Source of the DNA: Dysgonomonas sp. UBA7710
GTDB lineage: Bacteria > Bacteroidota > Bacteroidia > Bacteroidales > Dysgonomonadaceae
Direction of reading: 5' to 3'
Length of the DNA stretch: 64,000 bases
Assembly (NCBI RefSeq): GCF_002482385.1
Contig: NZ_DLFW01000047.1
Span: forward strand, 20,405-84,404
Shown here: piece after piece, positions 17,445 to 28,266 of the stretch
How positions within the stretch are numbered: position 1 is the stretch's first letter
How the letters are laid out: every line of letters begins with the position of its first letter
Notes under the pieces: generated by a model
Told to the model about the DNA's origin: nothing
Seen by the model: the letters and a program-made list of their open reading frames with translations, nothing else
Databases searched by the model: none
Program-made: the position numbers and the translations under genes

Positions 17445-19319
17445 ATGAAAATAATCAACATGACAAAGAAAGCAGCATTTACATTTGCTTTACTGTATAT
17501 ATTTCTTATATCCAGTTGTAGTGATTACTTGGATCGTCCGCAGCTGAATAGTCCGGATGATGGAACATATTGGACACAAGAGGGTAATGTGCGTCTGTTC
17601 GCAAATGAATTTTACACACAATTCTTTGTGGGATACAATTCGAGTTGGACTTTGGATTATTCACACTTCAAAGGATACGTTTTCAGCGATGATGTAGTTT
17701 CAAAAAATGTGCAGGCTTTATTCGAGACCAGCGTACCCTCTACATTGGGTAGCAATAGTAATACATCGAATGCGAATGGTGTACTGAGTGCTCCCGCGTG
17801 GCGTTCCCAATACGCCGGACCTACATGGTATTTCGGATGGATACGGAAATCAAATCTTATGATTAATCGTATAGAAACACGAATGCAAGGCATTCTTTCG
17901 CAGGAAGCGTCAAACCATTGGCTTGCAGTAGCACGGTTTTTCAAAGCGCTAGACTATTGTCGTTTAGTTAGTGTATTTGGCGATGTGCCTTATTTCGAAC
18001 AAGAATTTACTACTGCAGATAAAGATATCATGTACAAAGACCGGACTCCTCGCAACGAGGTAATGGATAATGTATATAATGAGTTTAAATATGTGTTGCA
18101 AAATCTTCGCGAAAATGATGGTAATCAAACTTTAAACAGAGATGTAGCCGCTGCGTTTATATCGAGATGGATGTTGTTTGAAGGCACTTGGCAAAAGTAT
18201 CACAATGGTGATCAAACGAGAGCTAAAAAATACCTTGAGTTCGCAGTAGAAGCTTCCGAAATTGTAATGAATTCAAGTAAGGGTTATTCAATAGCTACGG
18301 ATTTGCGTACACTTTTTGGTTCCGACAATCTGGCAGGGAACAAAGAATGTATTATGTACAGGCATTATGATGCTTCCCAATCGGTAACACACTGTATAGC
18401 TTCTTATAACTGTAGTTATGAAGCTCAGGATTTGTCGGCAAACCTTGATGTAGTGAAGGCATTTATTTGCAAAGATGGAAATGTCTGGCAAAATTCGACG
18501 GTAACAGATGCGAAAAAATTTAACCTTGCCAATCTGATAAAAACACGTGATCCACGCTTTGAAGCTTCATTTTTTGATCAATTAAATGAAAGAGCGGCAG
18601 CTTTGCTCTTTACGGTAAAATTTGTAGACCGGGAAGGACCTAGGCTTACACCACCGATACCGGCCAAATATTATAGTAATACTAATACAAATGATGCTCC
18701 GGTTATTCGTTTAGGAGAAATTCTTTTGAACTGGATAGAAGCAAAAGCCGAATTGGCTACAATAGGAGGGGCAGCGATTACTCAGGCAGACATAGACAAA
18801 TCCATAAATGTTTTGCGCAACAGGCCATTGGATCAGGAAGCCATTAACAAAGGGGTGGTTAAAACCGCTCCAATGAATCTAAGTGCATTACCTAACGACC
18901 CTGCACGCGATGCTGATGTCACTCAATTAATTTGGGAAATCCGTCGTGAACGCCGTATGGAATTGTATATGGAACCTGCTCGTTTATTAGATATCAAACG
19001 TTGGAAGAAAATAAATTATATGAAAGGTTCTGTTAAGCCAGACATCTTGAAAGGCATTTGGGTAGACATTCCTAATGAGATACCTTCGCTAGTTGCTGAA
19101 ACAAAAAAAGGTATAACACAGGTCATGAAAGAAGATGGGACTATAGTTAAATTTGACGGTACCAATGCCGCTGCTATGGTCGGATATTATTTGCCTGAAG
19201 GAGTGAAAGACCGAGATGATTTTACAGATAGAGTATATTTGTCTCCTGTGGGAAAGAATCAGATCGACTTATATGCCGGTCAGGGTTATACATTGACTCA
19301 ATCGCCGGGTTGGCAATAA
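17445..19319 (+). CDS. SusD/RagB-like surface lipoprotein 1
   Basis: A 624-aa lipoprotein partner of SusC1. Lipobox Cys25 (ISSC) is followed by SDYLDRPQ, the usual SusD N-terminus. The C-terminal half contains the family motif WEIRRERRMELYMEPARLLDIKRW. SusD proteins cap the receptor barrel and bind the substrate. Translation follows SusC1 after a 12-bp gap and a strong terminator lies after the stop. The tail YTLTQSPGW is nearly the same as the end of the SusD remnant at 20908-21270. Confidence 0.92.
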   Translation: MKIINMTKKAAFTFALLYIFLISSCSDYLDRPQLNSPDDGTYWTQEGNVRLFANEFYTQFFVGYNSSWTLDYSHFKGYVFSDDVVSKNVQALFETSVPSTLGSNSNTSNANGVLSAPAWRSQYAGPTWYFGWIRKSNLMINRIETRMQGILSQEASNHWLAVARFFKALDYCRLVSVFGDVPYFEQEFTTADKDIMYKDRTPRNEVMDNVYNEFKYVLQNLRENDGNQTLNRDVAAAFISRWMLFEGTWQKYHNGDQTRAKKYLEFAVEASEIVMNSSKGYSIATDLRTLFGSDNLAGNKECIMYRHYDASQSVTHCIASYNCSYEAQDLSANLDVVKAFICKDGNVWQNSTVTDAKKFNLANLIKTRDPRFEASFFDQLNERAAALLFTVKFVDREGPRLTPPIPAKYYSNTNTNDAPVIRLGEILLNWIEAKAELATIGGAAITQADIDKSINVLRNRPLDQEAINKGVVKTAPMNLSALPNDPARDADVTQLIWEIRRERRMELYMEPARLLDIKRWKKINYMKGSVKPDILKGIWVDIPNEIPSLVAETKKGITQVMKEDGTIVKFDGTNAAAMVGYYLPEGVKDRDDFTDRVYLSPVGKNQIDLYAGQGYTLTQSPGWQ

Positions 19320-19336
19320 AAACCCTATATATAATT

Positions 19337-19374
19337 AAAACACTTCCCCATCTCTTCAATGGGGAAGTGTTTTT
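19337..19374 (+). terminator. Rho-independent terminator after SusD1
   Basis: Stem AAAACACTTCCCC / GGGGAAGTGTTTT with an 11-nt loop and a T-run. It falls inside the longest possible reading frame of the next gene, which argues that the next gene starts later, at 19418. Confidence 0.9.
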
Positions 19375-19417
19375 CAATCTTTATAATTTAAAATATATAC
19401 TTACTCACTTTGGATAT

Positions 19418-20908
19418 ATGCAAAAACTTGGTTTATTTTTAATTCTACTGATGTTTTCGGCCTATATTGCACATGCCCAAACAAATAAAAGAGCATTAAG
19501 AGGCGTGTGGATTGCTACCGTTGACAATATCGACTGGCCTGCTAAACAGGGACTTTCTTCGGAAGAGCAGAAGCAAGAGATGATCTTTTTACTTGATAAA
19601 GTAAAAGATTATAATATGAATACTATTATTTTTCAGATAAGACCTACAGCAGATGCTTTTTATAAATCCAGCTATGAACCTTATAGTCATTGGTTGACGG
19701 GAGTGCAAGGAGGGTATCCTGGATATGACCCATTACAGTTTACAATCGATGAATGCCATAAGCGGGGATTGAATATACATGTGTGGTTAAATCCCTATCG
19801 TATAAATAACGATACGGTTGCCTATAATACATATGCTAAAGATCATATAATCAATAAACATCCCGATTGGGTGATAAACTATGGCAAAGCAAAATACTTC
19901 GATCCGGGATTAGACGGAGTTCGTGAATTTACGTGTAAAGTAGTGAAAGATATTGTGAACAATTATGATATCGATGCCATCCATATGGATGACTATTTTT
20001 ATCCATATAAAATATCGGGACAAGAATTTCCCGACTCCCTAACCTTCGTGAAATATCCAAGGGGTTTCGGGAATAAAGAAGACTGGCGGAGAAATAACGT
20101 CAATCTTATCATCAAAGAAATAAATGAAACTATAAAGTCGGTAAAACCCTGGGTTGAATTTGGAATCTCACCTTTCGCTATCTGGAGAAATAAGACAGAG
20201 GACCCGAGAGGATCAGAAACAAAGGCCATGACAAACTATGATGGTCTGTATGCCGATATACTGTTGTGGCAGGAAAAAGGATGGATTGACTATGTCCTTC
20301 CTCAACTTTATTTTAATATAGGATATCCAATTGCCGATTATGCAATATTATCTGATTGGTGGTCAAAATATAATTATGGGGCTAATGTTTATGCGGGTCT
20401 TGCTCCTTACAGGGTATCTAAAAAAGCGAAACAAAAAGAATGGCATAGCTCTAAAGAGCTTATTCTTCAGATAAACAGAAATATGGCGGACCCTAATATT
20501 AAGGGTGAAATCTATTTTAGCGCAAAGTCTTTATTTGATAAGCCGGAAGTAAATTTAGAAAAGCGTCTAGTGAAGAAAGAGTATAAATCATTAAGCATTT
20601 CGCCCGAAAATAACAGGATTAAGCGTATTGAACCTGAAAATCCGTTAAATGTTTCATTACAAACAGAGGACGAACACAACATTAGACTGAAATGGCAGCG
20701 AGGTAAAAATGCCAAACGTTTTGTTATCTATAAGTTTAAAAGAAATAAGCCTGTAAATAGAGACAACCCGGAAACGATTATTGCCGTGACAGGCCTGAGC
20801 GAAATCGTATTACTATATAAAAATAAGAAAGATTTAAAAAAATACCGTTATGGTATAACTAGTCTTAGCCCTTCTCATTCCGAGAGTTCTATTGTCTTTT
20901 TCGATTAA
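19418..20908 (+). CDS. GHL10 glycosidase (DigH-like, PF02638 family)
   Basis: A 496-aa secreted hydrolase. I choose the ATG at 19418, not the upstream frame start at 19310, because it begins a good signal peptide (cleaved near IAHAQ) and the terminator at 19337-19374 lies before it. The catalytic domain opens RALRGVWIATVDNIDW and contains VWLNPYRI and AIHMDDYFYPY, hallmarks of glycosyl-hydrolase-like family 10. A fibronectin-like C-terminal domain follows (from about residue 400). E. coli DigH (YddW) of this family cuts glycan strands stripped of stem peptides, which fits the amidase encoded in this locus. The exact bond cut here is inferred. Confidence 0.85.
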   Translation: MQKLGLFLILLMFSAYIAHAQTNKRALRGVWIATVDNIDWPAKQGLSSEEQKQEMIFLLDKVKDYNMNTIIFQIRPTADAFYKSSYEPYSHWLTGVQGGYPGYDPLQFTIDECHKRGLNIHVWLNPYRINNDTVAYNTYAKDHIINKHPDWVINYGKAKYFDPGLDGVREFTCKVVKDIVNNYDIDAIHMDDYFYPYKISGQEFPDSLTFVKYPRGFGNKEDWRRNNVNLIIKEINETIKSVKPWVEFGISPFAIWRNKTEDPRGSETKAMTNYDGLYADILLWQEKGWIDYVLPQLYFNIGYPIADYAILSDWWSKYNYGANVYAGLAPYRVSKKAKQKEWHSSKELILQINRNMADPNIKGEIYFSAKSLFDKPEVNLEKRLVKKEYKSLSISPENNRIKRIEPENPLNVSLQTEDEHNIRLKWQRGKNAKRFVIYKFKRNKPVNRDNPETIIAVTGLSEIVLLYKNKKDLKKYRYGITSLSPSHSESSIVFFD

Positions 20909-21270
20909 TGAGAAAGGTAAATAAGCATAGTTTGCTTTTACCTTTCAGCGACGATCTCAACAGATGGGCAAAATTCGAATACTTGGACACAGGTACTTCA
21001 AACAATCCTAATAAAACAGTACTTGGCGCATGGATAGACAAAGCGGATTATCCGGGAATAGCCGCAGCCGTAAAACTGTTCGACCCCGAAAATCCGGTAG
21101 CGACCCCAACCAAGGGATACATAAGTTATTTCAGCATCAGTTCTCCGTTAAGATCTTTTGTGAAAGGAGATATAAAGTCTGAAAGGAATTATCTACGTTC
21201 CATACCGGCCGCTCAAATAACGATCTATAAAGACAAGGGATATACTTTAACCCAGAATCCGGGCTGGTAA
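20908..21270 (+). pseudogene. C-terminal remnant of a SusD gene
   Basis: A 120-codon ORF with no signal peptide. Its sequence resembles only the last part of a SusD: SDDLNRWAKFEYLD corresponds to LLDIKRWKKINYM of SusD1, and the end YTLTQNPGW mirrors SusD1's YTLTQSPGW. The ATG overlaps the GHL10 stop codon (TAATG), so it may still be translated, but it lacks the helical binding core. It looks like the scar of a lost SusCD pair or of a recombination between paralogous pairs, and a terminator still follows it. Confidence 0.8.
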
Positions 21271-21290
21271 ATACACCCTTATATAATATG

Positions 21291-21324
21291 GAGAGACACG
21301 TCTTGTAGTAGGGCGTGTCTCTCT
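21291..21324 (+). terminator. Hairpin terminator after SusD remnant
   Basis: Stem GAGAGACACG / CGTGTCTCTC with a 13-nt loop and a short T-containing tail. It marks the original end of the SusD gene now reduced to a fragment. Confidence 0.75.
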
Positions 21325-21424
21325 ATTTCATGGAATATTCACCATTTTCTATTGCAAGAGTATACAAAAGATAACCATACGCATTCCCCTGCGGTCCATC
21401 ACTCAATCCAGCGCGCACAAATAA

Positions 21425-21813
21425 ATTAATTTTTGTATAAGACATCTAATAATAGTTAATTAAAGAATTCTTTTTTCATAATTCCTGCTTTATTTAAATA
21501 TATTAATTTATATTTGTTAGTGCAATATCCTATAGTAATTGTAACATAAAACAGAGAAAGTACTTGGTTCTAAATTACTTCAATTGACAAGACAATCATC
21601 AGCGAAGTAAAAATCTTCTTTATTTTTAAATGTGAAAATACACTAATTTAAGTATCTAAACATTAATAATTCTATTGGCGGATATACCGCAAGACGCATA
21701 ATATTGACATCACGGACCTTGTTTTATAGGCAATTATGCTATAAAAAACACTATTTAGCCAGACCTATTAAGTAAGCGCTTTCAATTATTATTTAAATTA
21801 AACCTATGTTACT
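21425..21813 (+). repeat. Duplicated promoter/leader, copy 2
   Basis: Second copy of the region at 13569-13955, collinear from about 21425 to the ATG at 21814 and on through the signal-peptide codons. The mini-hairpin is kept, with a changed loop base (GCGG-ATATA-CCGC against ATACA). The rest of the 21271-21813 gap holds only the terminator. Confidence 0.8.
21509..21516 (+). promoter_or_regulatory. -7 box TATATTTG of SusC2
   Basis: Same TAnnTTTG box as at 13648-13655, at nearly the same distance from the ATG, so it is conserved by duplication. Confidence 0.55.
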
Positions 21814-24800
21814 ATGACCGCATTAAAACAAGCCAGGAAAAGTTTTATAAAGAAACTTTTGTGTATCCTCTTTGCAGGATTAGTATTATCTACCGCAGGG
21901 AGTATAAATGTGCAGGCAAACACGGGAAAATCAGAAGATCCTACAGATTTGCAACAAACGGTAAAACTATAACAGGAACTGTTATAGATAGAAATGGAGA
22001 ACCCCTGGTAGGCGTAAGCGTCACAATAAGGGGCACAATCACAGGGACAATGACTGATGGATCAGGCAAATATGCTATAACAGTACGGGACAACAATCAG
22101 GTACTGAATTTTTCATACATAGGATTTAAACCCCTTTCTGTTGCGGCAAAAAACAGTGTGATTGATGTTACTATGGAAGAAGATGCCCAGATGATGGATG
22201 AAGTTGTTGTAACAGCGATGGGGATAAAGAAAGAGAGAAAGGCATTAGGATACTCCGTGCAGGATATCAACGCTGATGAACTAATGAAAAACAAAAGTAC
22301 AAACATACTTAATTCACTTAGCGGTAAAATAGCCGGATTGAATGTTACACAAAGTAGTGGTGCTGCCGGAGCTGGAGCAAGCATAATTATCCGCGGAGGA
22401 ACATCGCTCGAACGCGATAACCAACCACTCTTCGTTGTCGACGGAATGATATATGACAATACTACCGATGCCGGAGGTAACAGTGCTTTTGATGGTGCCA
22501 CACGTGTCAATTCAACTAACAGCAACCGTATTATGGATATAAACCCTGAAGATATTGAGAATATATCTGTATTGAAAGGGCCTGCCGCATCCGCTCTGTA
22601 CGGCTCGCGTGCTGCAGCCGGAGTTATCGTAATCACAACGAAAAAAGGGCAGGAAGGACAAGTAAAAGTGAATGTAAATTCAAAGTTCAGTACTTCATGG
22701 GTGAATCGTTACCCGGAACAGCAAGACCGTTACAAAAGAGGCTATTATAATCAATCGGGAACTTTGGACGATTATACAATGAACTCATGGGGAGCTCCAT
22801 TCAAAGAAGGAGAACAAGTTTATAATAACATGGAAGATTTCTTTCAAAACGGAAGTACATGGGACAATAATGTAAGCATATCAGGAGGTAGCAAAAACAG
22901 TAATTATTTTCTTTCCGCTTCCCGTTACGACCAAACGGGTATTATTCCTGAAACCGGATTTGAAAAAACAACATTCCGTTTTAATGGGGAACAAAAATAT
23001 GGTATACTCACTACGGGAGCAAATGTAGCCTATTCAATAGGATCGGCAGATAAGGCGCTGACCAGTACAGGACTGACAGGCTCCGGTGGAACAGGTGCTA
23101 TATCTTCCGTTTACAGATGGGCAAGAAGTGATGACATGAAACACTGGCTCAACGAAGACGGCACCAGATACCGTATGTTTGAAGGGCTTCAGCTTCCTGC
23201 TGCAGACGTAGATAATCCATACTGGATTGTAAACAGAAATCCTATTACGGAAAAAACGACCCGTTTTACAGGAACTATAAACGCAAAATTGAATATTGCC
23301 GAATGGTTTAACATTGCATATATAGCAGGTACAGACCGCTATACGACTAATACAAAAAGGATAATCGGCGCAAATGGCGGTGTAGACCTGATATATCAGA
23401 AAGGGATGTTATCTGAAAACGACAGAACTTATGAATATTTATCATCAAACTTCATGATGAATTTCACAAAGAAATTCGGGGATCTTGATTTCAATCTATT
23501 ACTGGGACATTCCGTTGAAGATACCAAAGTAAAAACCAACAGATACAGAGCATGGAACTTTGTTACTGAAAACTTTTACAATATAAATAATACTGCGAAT
23601 GAAGACCGCCGCATAGCTCAGGGAAACAGCAGAAAGAGACTGGTTGGAGCATACGGAGAACTCAGAGCAGGATACAAAAACATGCTTTATGCCACTGTTA
23701 CAGGACGTAACGACTGGACATCGACACTTCCTATTGATAACAGATCTTACTTCTACCCTTCTGTTAGCGGTAGCTTCCTTTTCACAGAAGTGATGCCAAA
23801 GAATGATATCCTGTCCTATGGAAAGGTAAGAGCATCATGGGCCGAAGTAGGTAAAGATGCCGATCCGTATGTAACGAATACATATATAGACCCTCCATTC
23901 CAAACAATCGGTGGGACTGGTATACAAGATGCATGGACACATGGTAACGACATTCTGGTTCCTGAAAAAACAAGATCTACAGAGATTGGTCTCGAATTAG
24001 GCTTTCTGAATGGCAGATTAGGTTTCGACATGGCATACTATTCAAATAAGAGTATAAATCAATTGCTTAGTCCGAGAACATCCCAGGCCACAGGCTATAT
24101 ATTCATGACCACAAATGCGGGTGATATTACAAATAAAGGCTTTGAAATATCCATTAAAGCCGAACCGATAAAAACAAAAAATTTCTCATGGAACACAATG
24201 CTCAACTTAGCTAAGAACAAAGGGAAAGTTAATAATTTATTACCGGGAATAGACGTACTTTATGTAACTGACGTACAGGTAGGAAGCGCAAAAGCAGCTT
24301 CATTCAATGGCGGAAACTTCATGGGAATATCAGGTTCTAAATATAACAGAGATGAGGCCGGAAACATCATTCTCGATTGGGAAAGTGGTATGCCGACATC
24401 AGACGGAAAAGAAATATACGACATCGGTAACCGCGAACCTAAATTAACCGGTGGTTTTACCAATACATTCCGCTATAAAGATTTTGAACTGTCTTTCCTT
24501 CTCGATTTCAGAATCGGTGGAGATATCTACAACGGAACAGATTATTTCATGACAGGTATAGGTATGAGCAAAAGAAGTATGGATCGCGAATCGCTTACGT
24601 TATCCGGTGTAGCTAAAAATCCGGATACACAACAAATGGAATCGAAAACATACACCTTCCAGGCAAATAAATTCTATCTGAAAGGACAGGAAGTTGCCAG
24701 TGGAACAGCTAAAGCTGAAAGTGGTTACCAGATTATACAGAAATACTGGGATACATATTACAACTATGAATCGGCAAACTATATGACCAATACCAACTGG

Positions 24801-25049
24801 TTGCGTTTACGATCGTTGTCTTTGTCGTACTATATGCCTAGCAAGGTACTCAATAAAACTAAATTTATCAAAGGAATGTCGATCAATGTGACAGGCACAA
24901 ACCTCCTGTTATTCACCAACTATAAAGGTATGGACCCGGAAACAAGTGCCGCAGGATCCGGAGCAGTCGGTTCCAGTAGCGTTGGTATAGACTACAATGG
25001 TGTACCTGCAACAGCAGGAATGTCTTTCGGTATTAACTTAACATTCTGA
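21814..25049 (+). pseudogene. SusC-like TonB-dependent receptor 2, frameshifted after the signal peptide
   Basis: From the ATG at 21814 the frame encodes a signal peptide nearly identical to SusC1 (MTALKQARKSFIKKLL to about residue 35). It then reads GTA AAA CTA TAA and stops at 21970-21972. The rest of the receptor lies in the -1 frame from 21966: regulatory domain (GTVIDRNGEPLVGVSVTIRG), plug (VVTAMGIKKERKALGYSV) and barrel to GINLTF at 25049. A 5-A instead of 4-A run at 21963-21966 would restore a 1078-aa protein. The out-of-frame ATG at 21861 gives no signal peptide. Causes could be a sequencing error, phase variation, -1 slippage at A_AAA, or a true mutation. The SusD partner is intact. 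Confidence 0.85.
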
Positions 25050-25095
25050 TTTCATATCCGAATATATCTTATTATACATTTTAATAACACATACA

Positions 25096-26919
25096 ATGAA
25101 AAAAATAATATATATCTGTTTAGGCTTATTATTGATAGGGATGAGTGCCTGCAATGATTATCTGGATATAAACGACAATCCTGATAACCCCAACAATACC
25201 GTGCCTACTCCCGATCTACGGTTAAGAGGTATTCTGCAAAACTTTGTAGACAGCTATGAATCATCGGGAACCAGAGGTTGCTGGTTTACAGGAAATATCG
25301 GAAAATCTTACGGGACAGCAGCGAATGATTATCTCATCAAATGGGATCCGCAATCAGCCTCTACCACATGGCCATATCAGGCATGGTTTATATATACAGC
25401 TGCCAATCTGAAACCATTGATTGAAAAGGCTACAGCAGAAGAAGCATGGTCATATGTAGGTGCAGCAAAACTGATACACGCATGGGGATTTATGACAATG
25501 ACTGATGTATATGGTGAAATGCCCTATACTGAAGCCCTTACCAATGTAATCACTCCGAAATACGACAATGGGGAAACTATATTCTACGGATGTCTGGCTA
25601 TGCTGGACGAGGCAATCGCCGAATTCCAGAAAGATCAGCCTGCAACTGCAACATCTTTTGCCAGTGGAGACTTGTGGAATGGAGGGGATAAGGATAAGTG
25701 GCTAAAACTCGCTTATGGTCTCAAAGCCCGCTGGCTGAATAACTTATCGAAAAAGAGTATATATGATCCTGACGCAATATTGGCTGCTTTGGACAAAGCA
25801 CCTAAAAGCAACAGTGAAAGTACAATTATGCGTTACGTGAATTCCGCGAACGAAGATGAATCCGCTATACGGGCTTTACAACATCAGAATTTATCAAATA
25901 CGACTTCACGTATTACAAAATGGTACCTCGACCTGTTGACAAATACCTTTACAGGAGGTAGCGGAGTAGTAGACCCTCGTACCGACCTACTTGTTCCAAG
26001 CGGACAATATATGATAAATAATGAATTGAAATATGTACGTGCCGTAGGTGTAGATTTTATAAAGAGTGATATCCGTACTAAATCGGGCCCTGTAGCTTTC
26101 GATATTTATTCCAGGACACAGGATATGAACGGAAATGTTTTCCCTGAAGCTAAAGATATTTGGTATAACGCCACCCAGCTGGTAGACAGAAGAGGTGACT
26201 CTATATACACACCTATCTATTCCGAATTACTATCATGGATCAAAGCTTCACCCGGAGATGTAAATGACGACCGGTATATAGCAAACCGGTATAATGGAAA
26301 AACAGCACGTATCATCTCAACAGGCACATTCTATACCCGTGCCGATGGTCCGGGTCACCTGCTTGCATATCCTGAGATGTGTTTTATCAAAGCCGAAGTT
26401 CTTTTCCGCAAAGGAGACAAGGGTGGAGCTTTAACAGCGTACAAAGACGGTATCAGAGCCCATATGGAACTAATGAATGATAAATTAAAAGATTATGACC
26501 AGAACGTATTCGGAAAGCAGGTGATACCGGCCACTGCCATCGATGACTTCCTGAAAAGTGCTGCTGTTGCACAAAGTGCAGCAGAACTGACTATGGCCAA
26601 GATTATGCAACAAAAGTTCATTGCCTGCTCATACTCGTTACAAAACTGGAACGATATGCGCCGCTTCAATTACAGTGCAGGGAATATCAAGGACTTTGGA
26701 GTTGTTTATATCGATTTCGATCGTCCATATGAATTCAACAGTTCCAGCAAAACCCATTTCCCGACAGACGACCCGAAGAACGAGCGTTATTGGATACGGA
26801 GATTTCAACATTGTACAATAGAGACAGGTTATAACTCTGAAAACCATGCCGCTTCAAACCCTGAGGCTAAGTTACCTACAGTGAATTCGCTTCCGGTATG
26901 GTGGGATACAGCCGATTAA
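25096..26919 (+). CDS. SusD/RagB-like surface lipoprotein 2
   Basis: A 607-aa lipoprotein with lipobox Cys19 (GMSAC), followed by NDYLDINDNPDNPNN, typical of the SusD-like_2 group. The body has the TPR-like helices of the family (AYPEMCFIKAEVLFRKGDK, then QQKFIACSYSLQNWNDMRRF). It begins 46 bp after SusC2 and should cap that receptor. It differs clearly from SusD1, so the two pairs probably bind different fragments of the same polymer. A terminator follows. Confidence 0.92.
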   Translation: MKKIIYICLGLLLIGMSACNDYLDINDNPDNPNNTVPTPDLRLRGILQNFVDSYESSGTRGCWFTGNIGKSYGTAANDYLIKWDPQSASTTWPYQAWFIYTAANLKPLIEKATAEEAWSYVGAAKLIHAWGFMTMTDVYGEMPYTEALTNVITPKYDNGETIFYGCLAMLDEAIAEFQKDQPATATSFASGDLWNGGDKDKWLKLAYGLKARWLNNLSKKSIYDPDAILAALDKAPKSNSESTIMRYVNSANEDESAIRALQHQNLSNTTSRITKWYLDLLTNTFTGGSGVVDPRTDLLVPSGQYMINNELKYVRAVGVDFIKSDIRTKSGPVAFDIYSRTQDMNGNVFPEAKDIWYNATQLVDRRGDSIYTPIYSELLSWIKASPGDVNDDRYIANRYNGKTARIISTGTFYTRADGPGHLLAYPEMCFIKAEVLFRKGDKGGALTAYKDGIRAHMELMNDKLKDYDQNVFGKQVIPATAIDDFLKSAAVAQSAAELTMAKIMQQKFIACSYSLQNWNDMRRFNYSAGNIKDFGVVYIDFDRPYEFNSSSKTHFPTDDPKNERYWIRRFQHCTIETGYNSENHAASNPEAKLPTVNSLPVWWDTAD

Positions 26920-26971
26920 AATTTGTTTAGCATACGATCTCGTTACTCAGATTAGTAACAGTACATCAGAA

Positions 26972-27009
26972 CAAGGGGTGAACAGCCTGTGTTTGCCCCT
27001 TGCTTTTCT
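26972..27009 (+). terminator. Terminator between SusD2 and namZ
   Basis: CAAGGGG / CCCCTTG stem around a GC-containing loop, followed by GCTTTTCTT. It probably attenuates rather than isolates the following genes. Confidence 0.7.
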
Positions 27010-27054
27010 TCAACATCTGATTATTTTTGATTATAAACCGAATATCAATAAAAA

Positions 27055-28221
27055 ATGAAAGTACTCAAATCATTAATTCTTCTGCTGTTTCTTTCTCTTT
27101 CCGGTTTTGCCCAAAGCAATAAGGTAATAGTAGGTGCAGAATCGACAAATGAATATTTCCCTATCCTGAAAAACAAGCGTGTAGCGATAATGTCCAATCA
27201 CACAGGTATGGTCGGGAAAGAACATTTAGTAGATATATTGGTAAAAAACAAAATCAATATGATATGTATCCTGTCTCCTGAACACGGATTCAGGGGGAAT
27301 GCCGATGCCGGAGAACACGTTTCGAGTTCTGTTGACGAAAAGACCGGAATACCGATACGTTCATTGTATGACGGAAAGGATCAAAAACCAAGTCCGGAGA
27401 CAATGGACTCATTTGACATCCTTATCATTGACATTCAGGATGTAGGTCTGAGATTCTACACCTACTATATCACCATGGCCCGGCTAATGGATGCATGTGC
27501 CGAATATAACAAGAAAGTAATCGTTCTGGATCGTCCGAATCCGAACGGACACTATATAGATGGGCCTATTCTGGATATGAAACACAAATCCGGTGTGGGA
27601 TGGCTGCCAATACCTGTGGTACATGGCATGACATTAGGCGAACTCGCCCTGATGATAAACGGAGAAAGATGGCTGCCCCAATCCCGTGTCTGCGATGTGA
27701 CTGTTATTAAATGTAAGAACTATACACATCAGACATTGTACCGGTTGCCAGTCGCGCCATCTCCCAATTTACCGAATATGAAGTCGATATATCTTTATCC
27801 ATCCACATGCCTGTTCGAAGCCACACCTGTGAGTTTGGGAAGAGGCACTGAATTTCCATTTCAGGTATACGGACATCCGAATATGACAGGATATTCATTT
27901 TCATTCACACCCCGAAGCATTCCGGGTGCAAAAAATCCACCTCAACTCGACCGTGAATGTTTCGGCGTAGACCTGAGAAATATACCGGATGAAGAAATAT
28001 TTAAGAAAGGTTTTGACCTGTCATACATCATAGATGCTTATAAAAACTTAAATTTGGACGACCATTTCTTCCGCCCGTTTTTCGAAAAGCTTGTAGGAGT
28101 ATCTTACATACGGAAAATGATAATGGAAGGACGATCGGCTGATGAAATAAAAGCAATGTGGAAAGACGACGTTGAAAAATTCAGACAACAGCGCAAACCA
28201 TACCTTTTGTATGCCGAATAA
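27055..28221 (+). CDS. namZ: Exo-beta-N-acetylmuramidase NamZ (DUF1343, GH171)
   Basis: A 388-aa secreted enzyme that releases MurNAc from the non-reducing end of peptide-free peptidoglycan glycans. A signal peptide ends near GFAQS. The family motif CILSPEHGFRG carries the likely catalytic pair Glu76-His77. Further conserved pieces are SLYDGKDQKP, DIQDVGLRFYTY, VLDRPNPNG and the GRGTEFPFQ loop. Length is normal. Its product, MurNAc, is exactly what the next three genes would import, phosphorylate and convert. It begins a tight run namZ-transporter-kinase-etherase. Confidence 0.93.
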   Translation: MKVLKSLILLLFLSLSGFAQSNKVIVGAESTNEYFPILKNKRVAIMSNHTGMVGKEHLVDILVKNKINMICILSPEHGFRGNADAGEHVSSSVDEKTGIPIRSLYDGKDQKPSPETMDSFDILIIDIQDVGLRFYTYYITMARLMDACAEYNKKVIVLDRPNPNGHYIDGPILDMKHKSGVGWLPIPVVHGMTLGELALMINGERWLPQSRVCDVTVIKCKNYTHQTLYRLPVAPSPNLPNMKSIYLYPSTCLFEATPVSLGRGTEFPFQVYGHPNMTGYSFSFTPRSIPGAKNPPQLDRECFGVDLRNIPDEEIFKKGFDLSYIIDAYKNLNLDDHFFRPFFEKLVGVSYIRKMIMEGRSADEIKAMWKDDVEKFRQQRKPYLLYAE

Positions 28222-28266
28222 TTAACATAATATAATCTTCGACCAAGAATAAATACTTATACCTGT

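Noticed and set aside
19310..19417. Longer start for the GHL10 gene, overlapping SusD1
   Set aside because: A strong terminator lies inside this stretch and the signal peptide begins at 19418.
21861..21965. ATG at 21861 as the true start of SusC2
   Set aside because: It gives an N-terminus without a signal peptide, while the +1 frame from 21814 encodes one nearly identical to SusC1.
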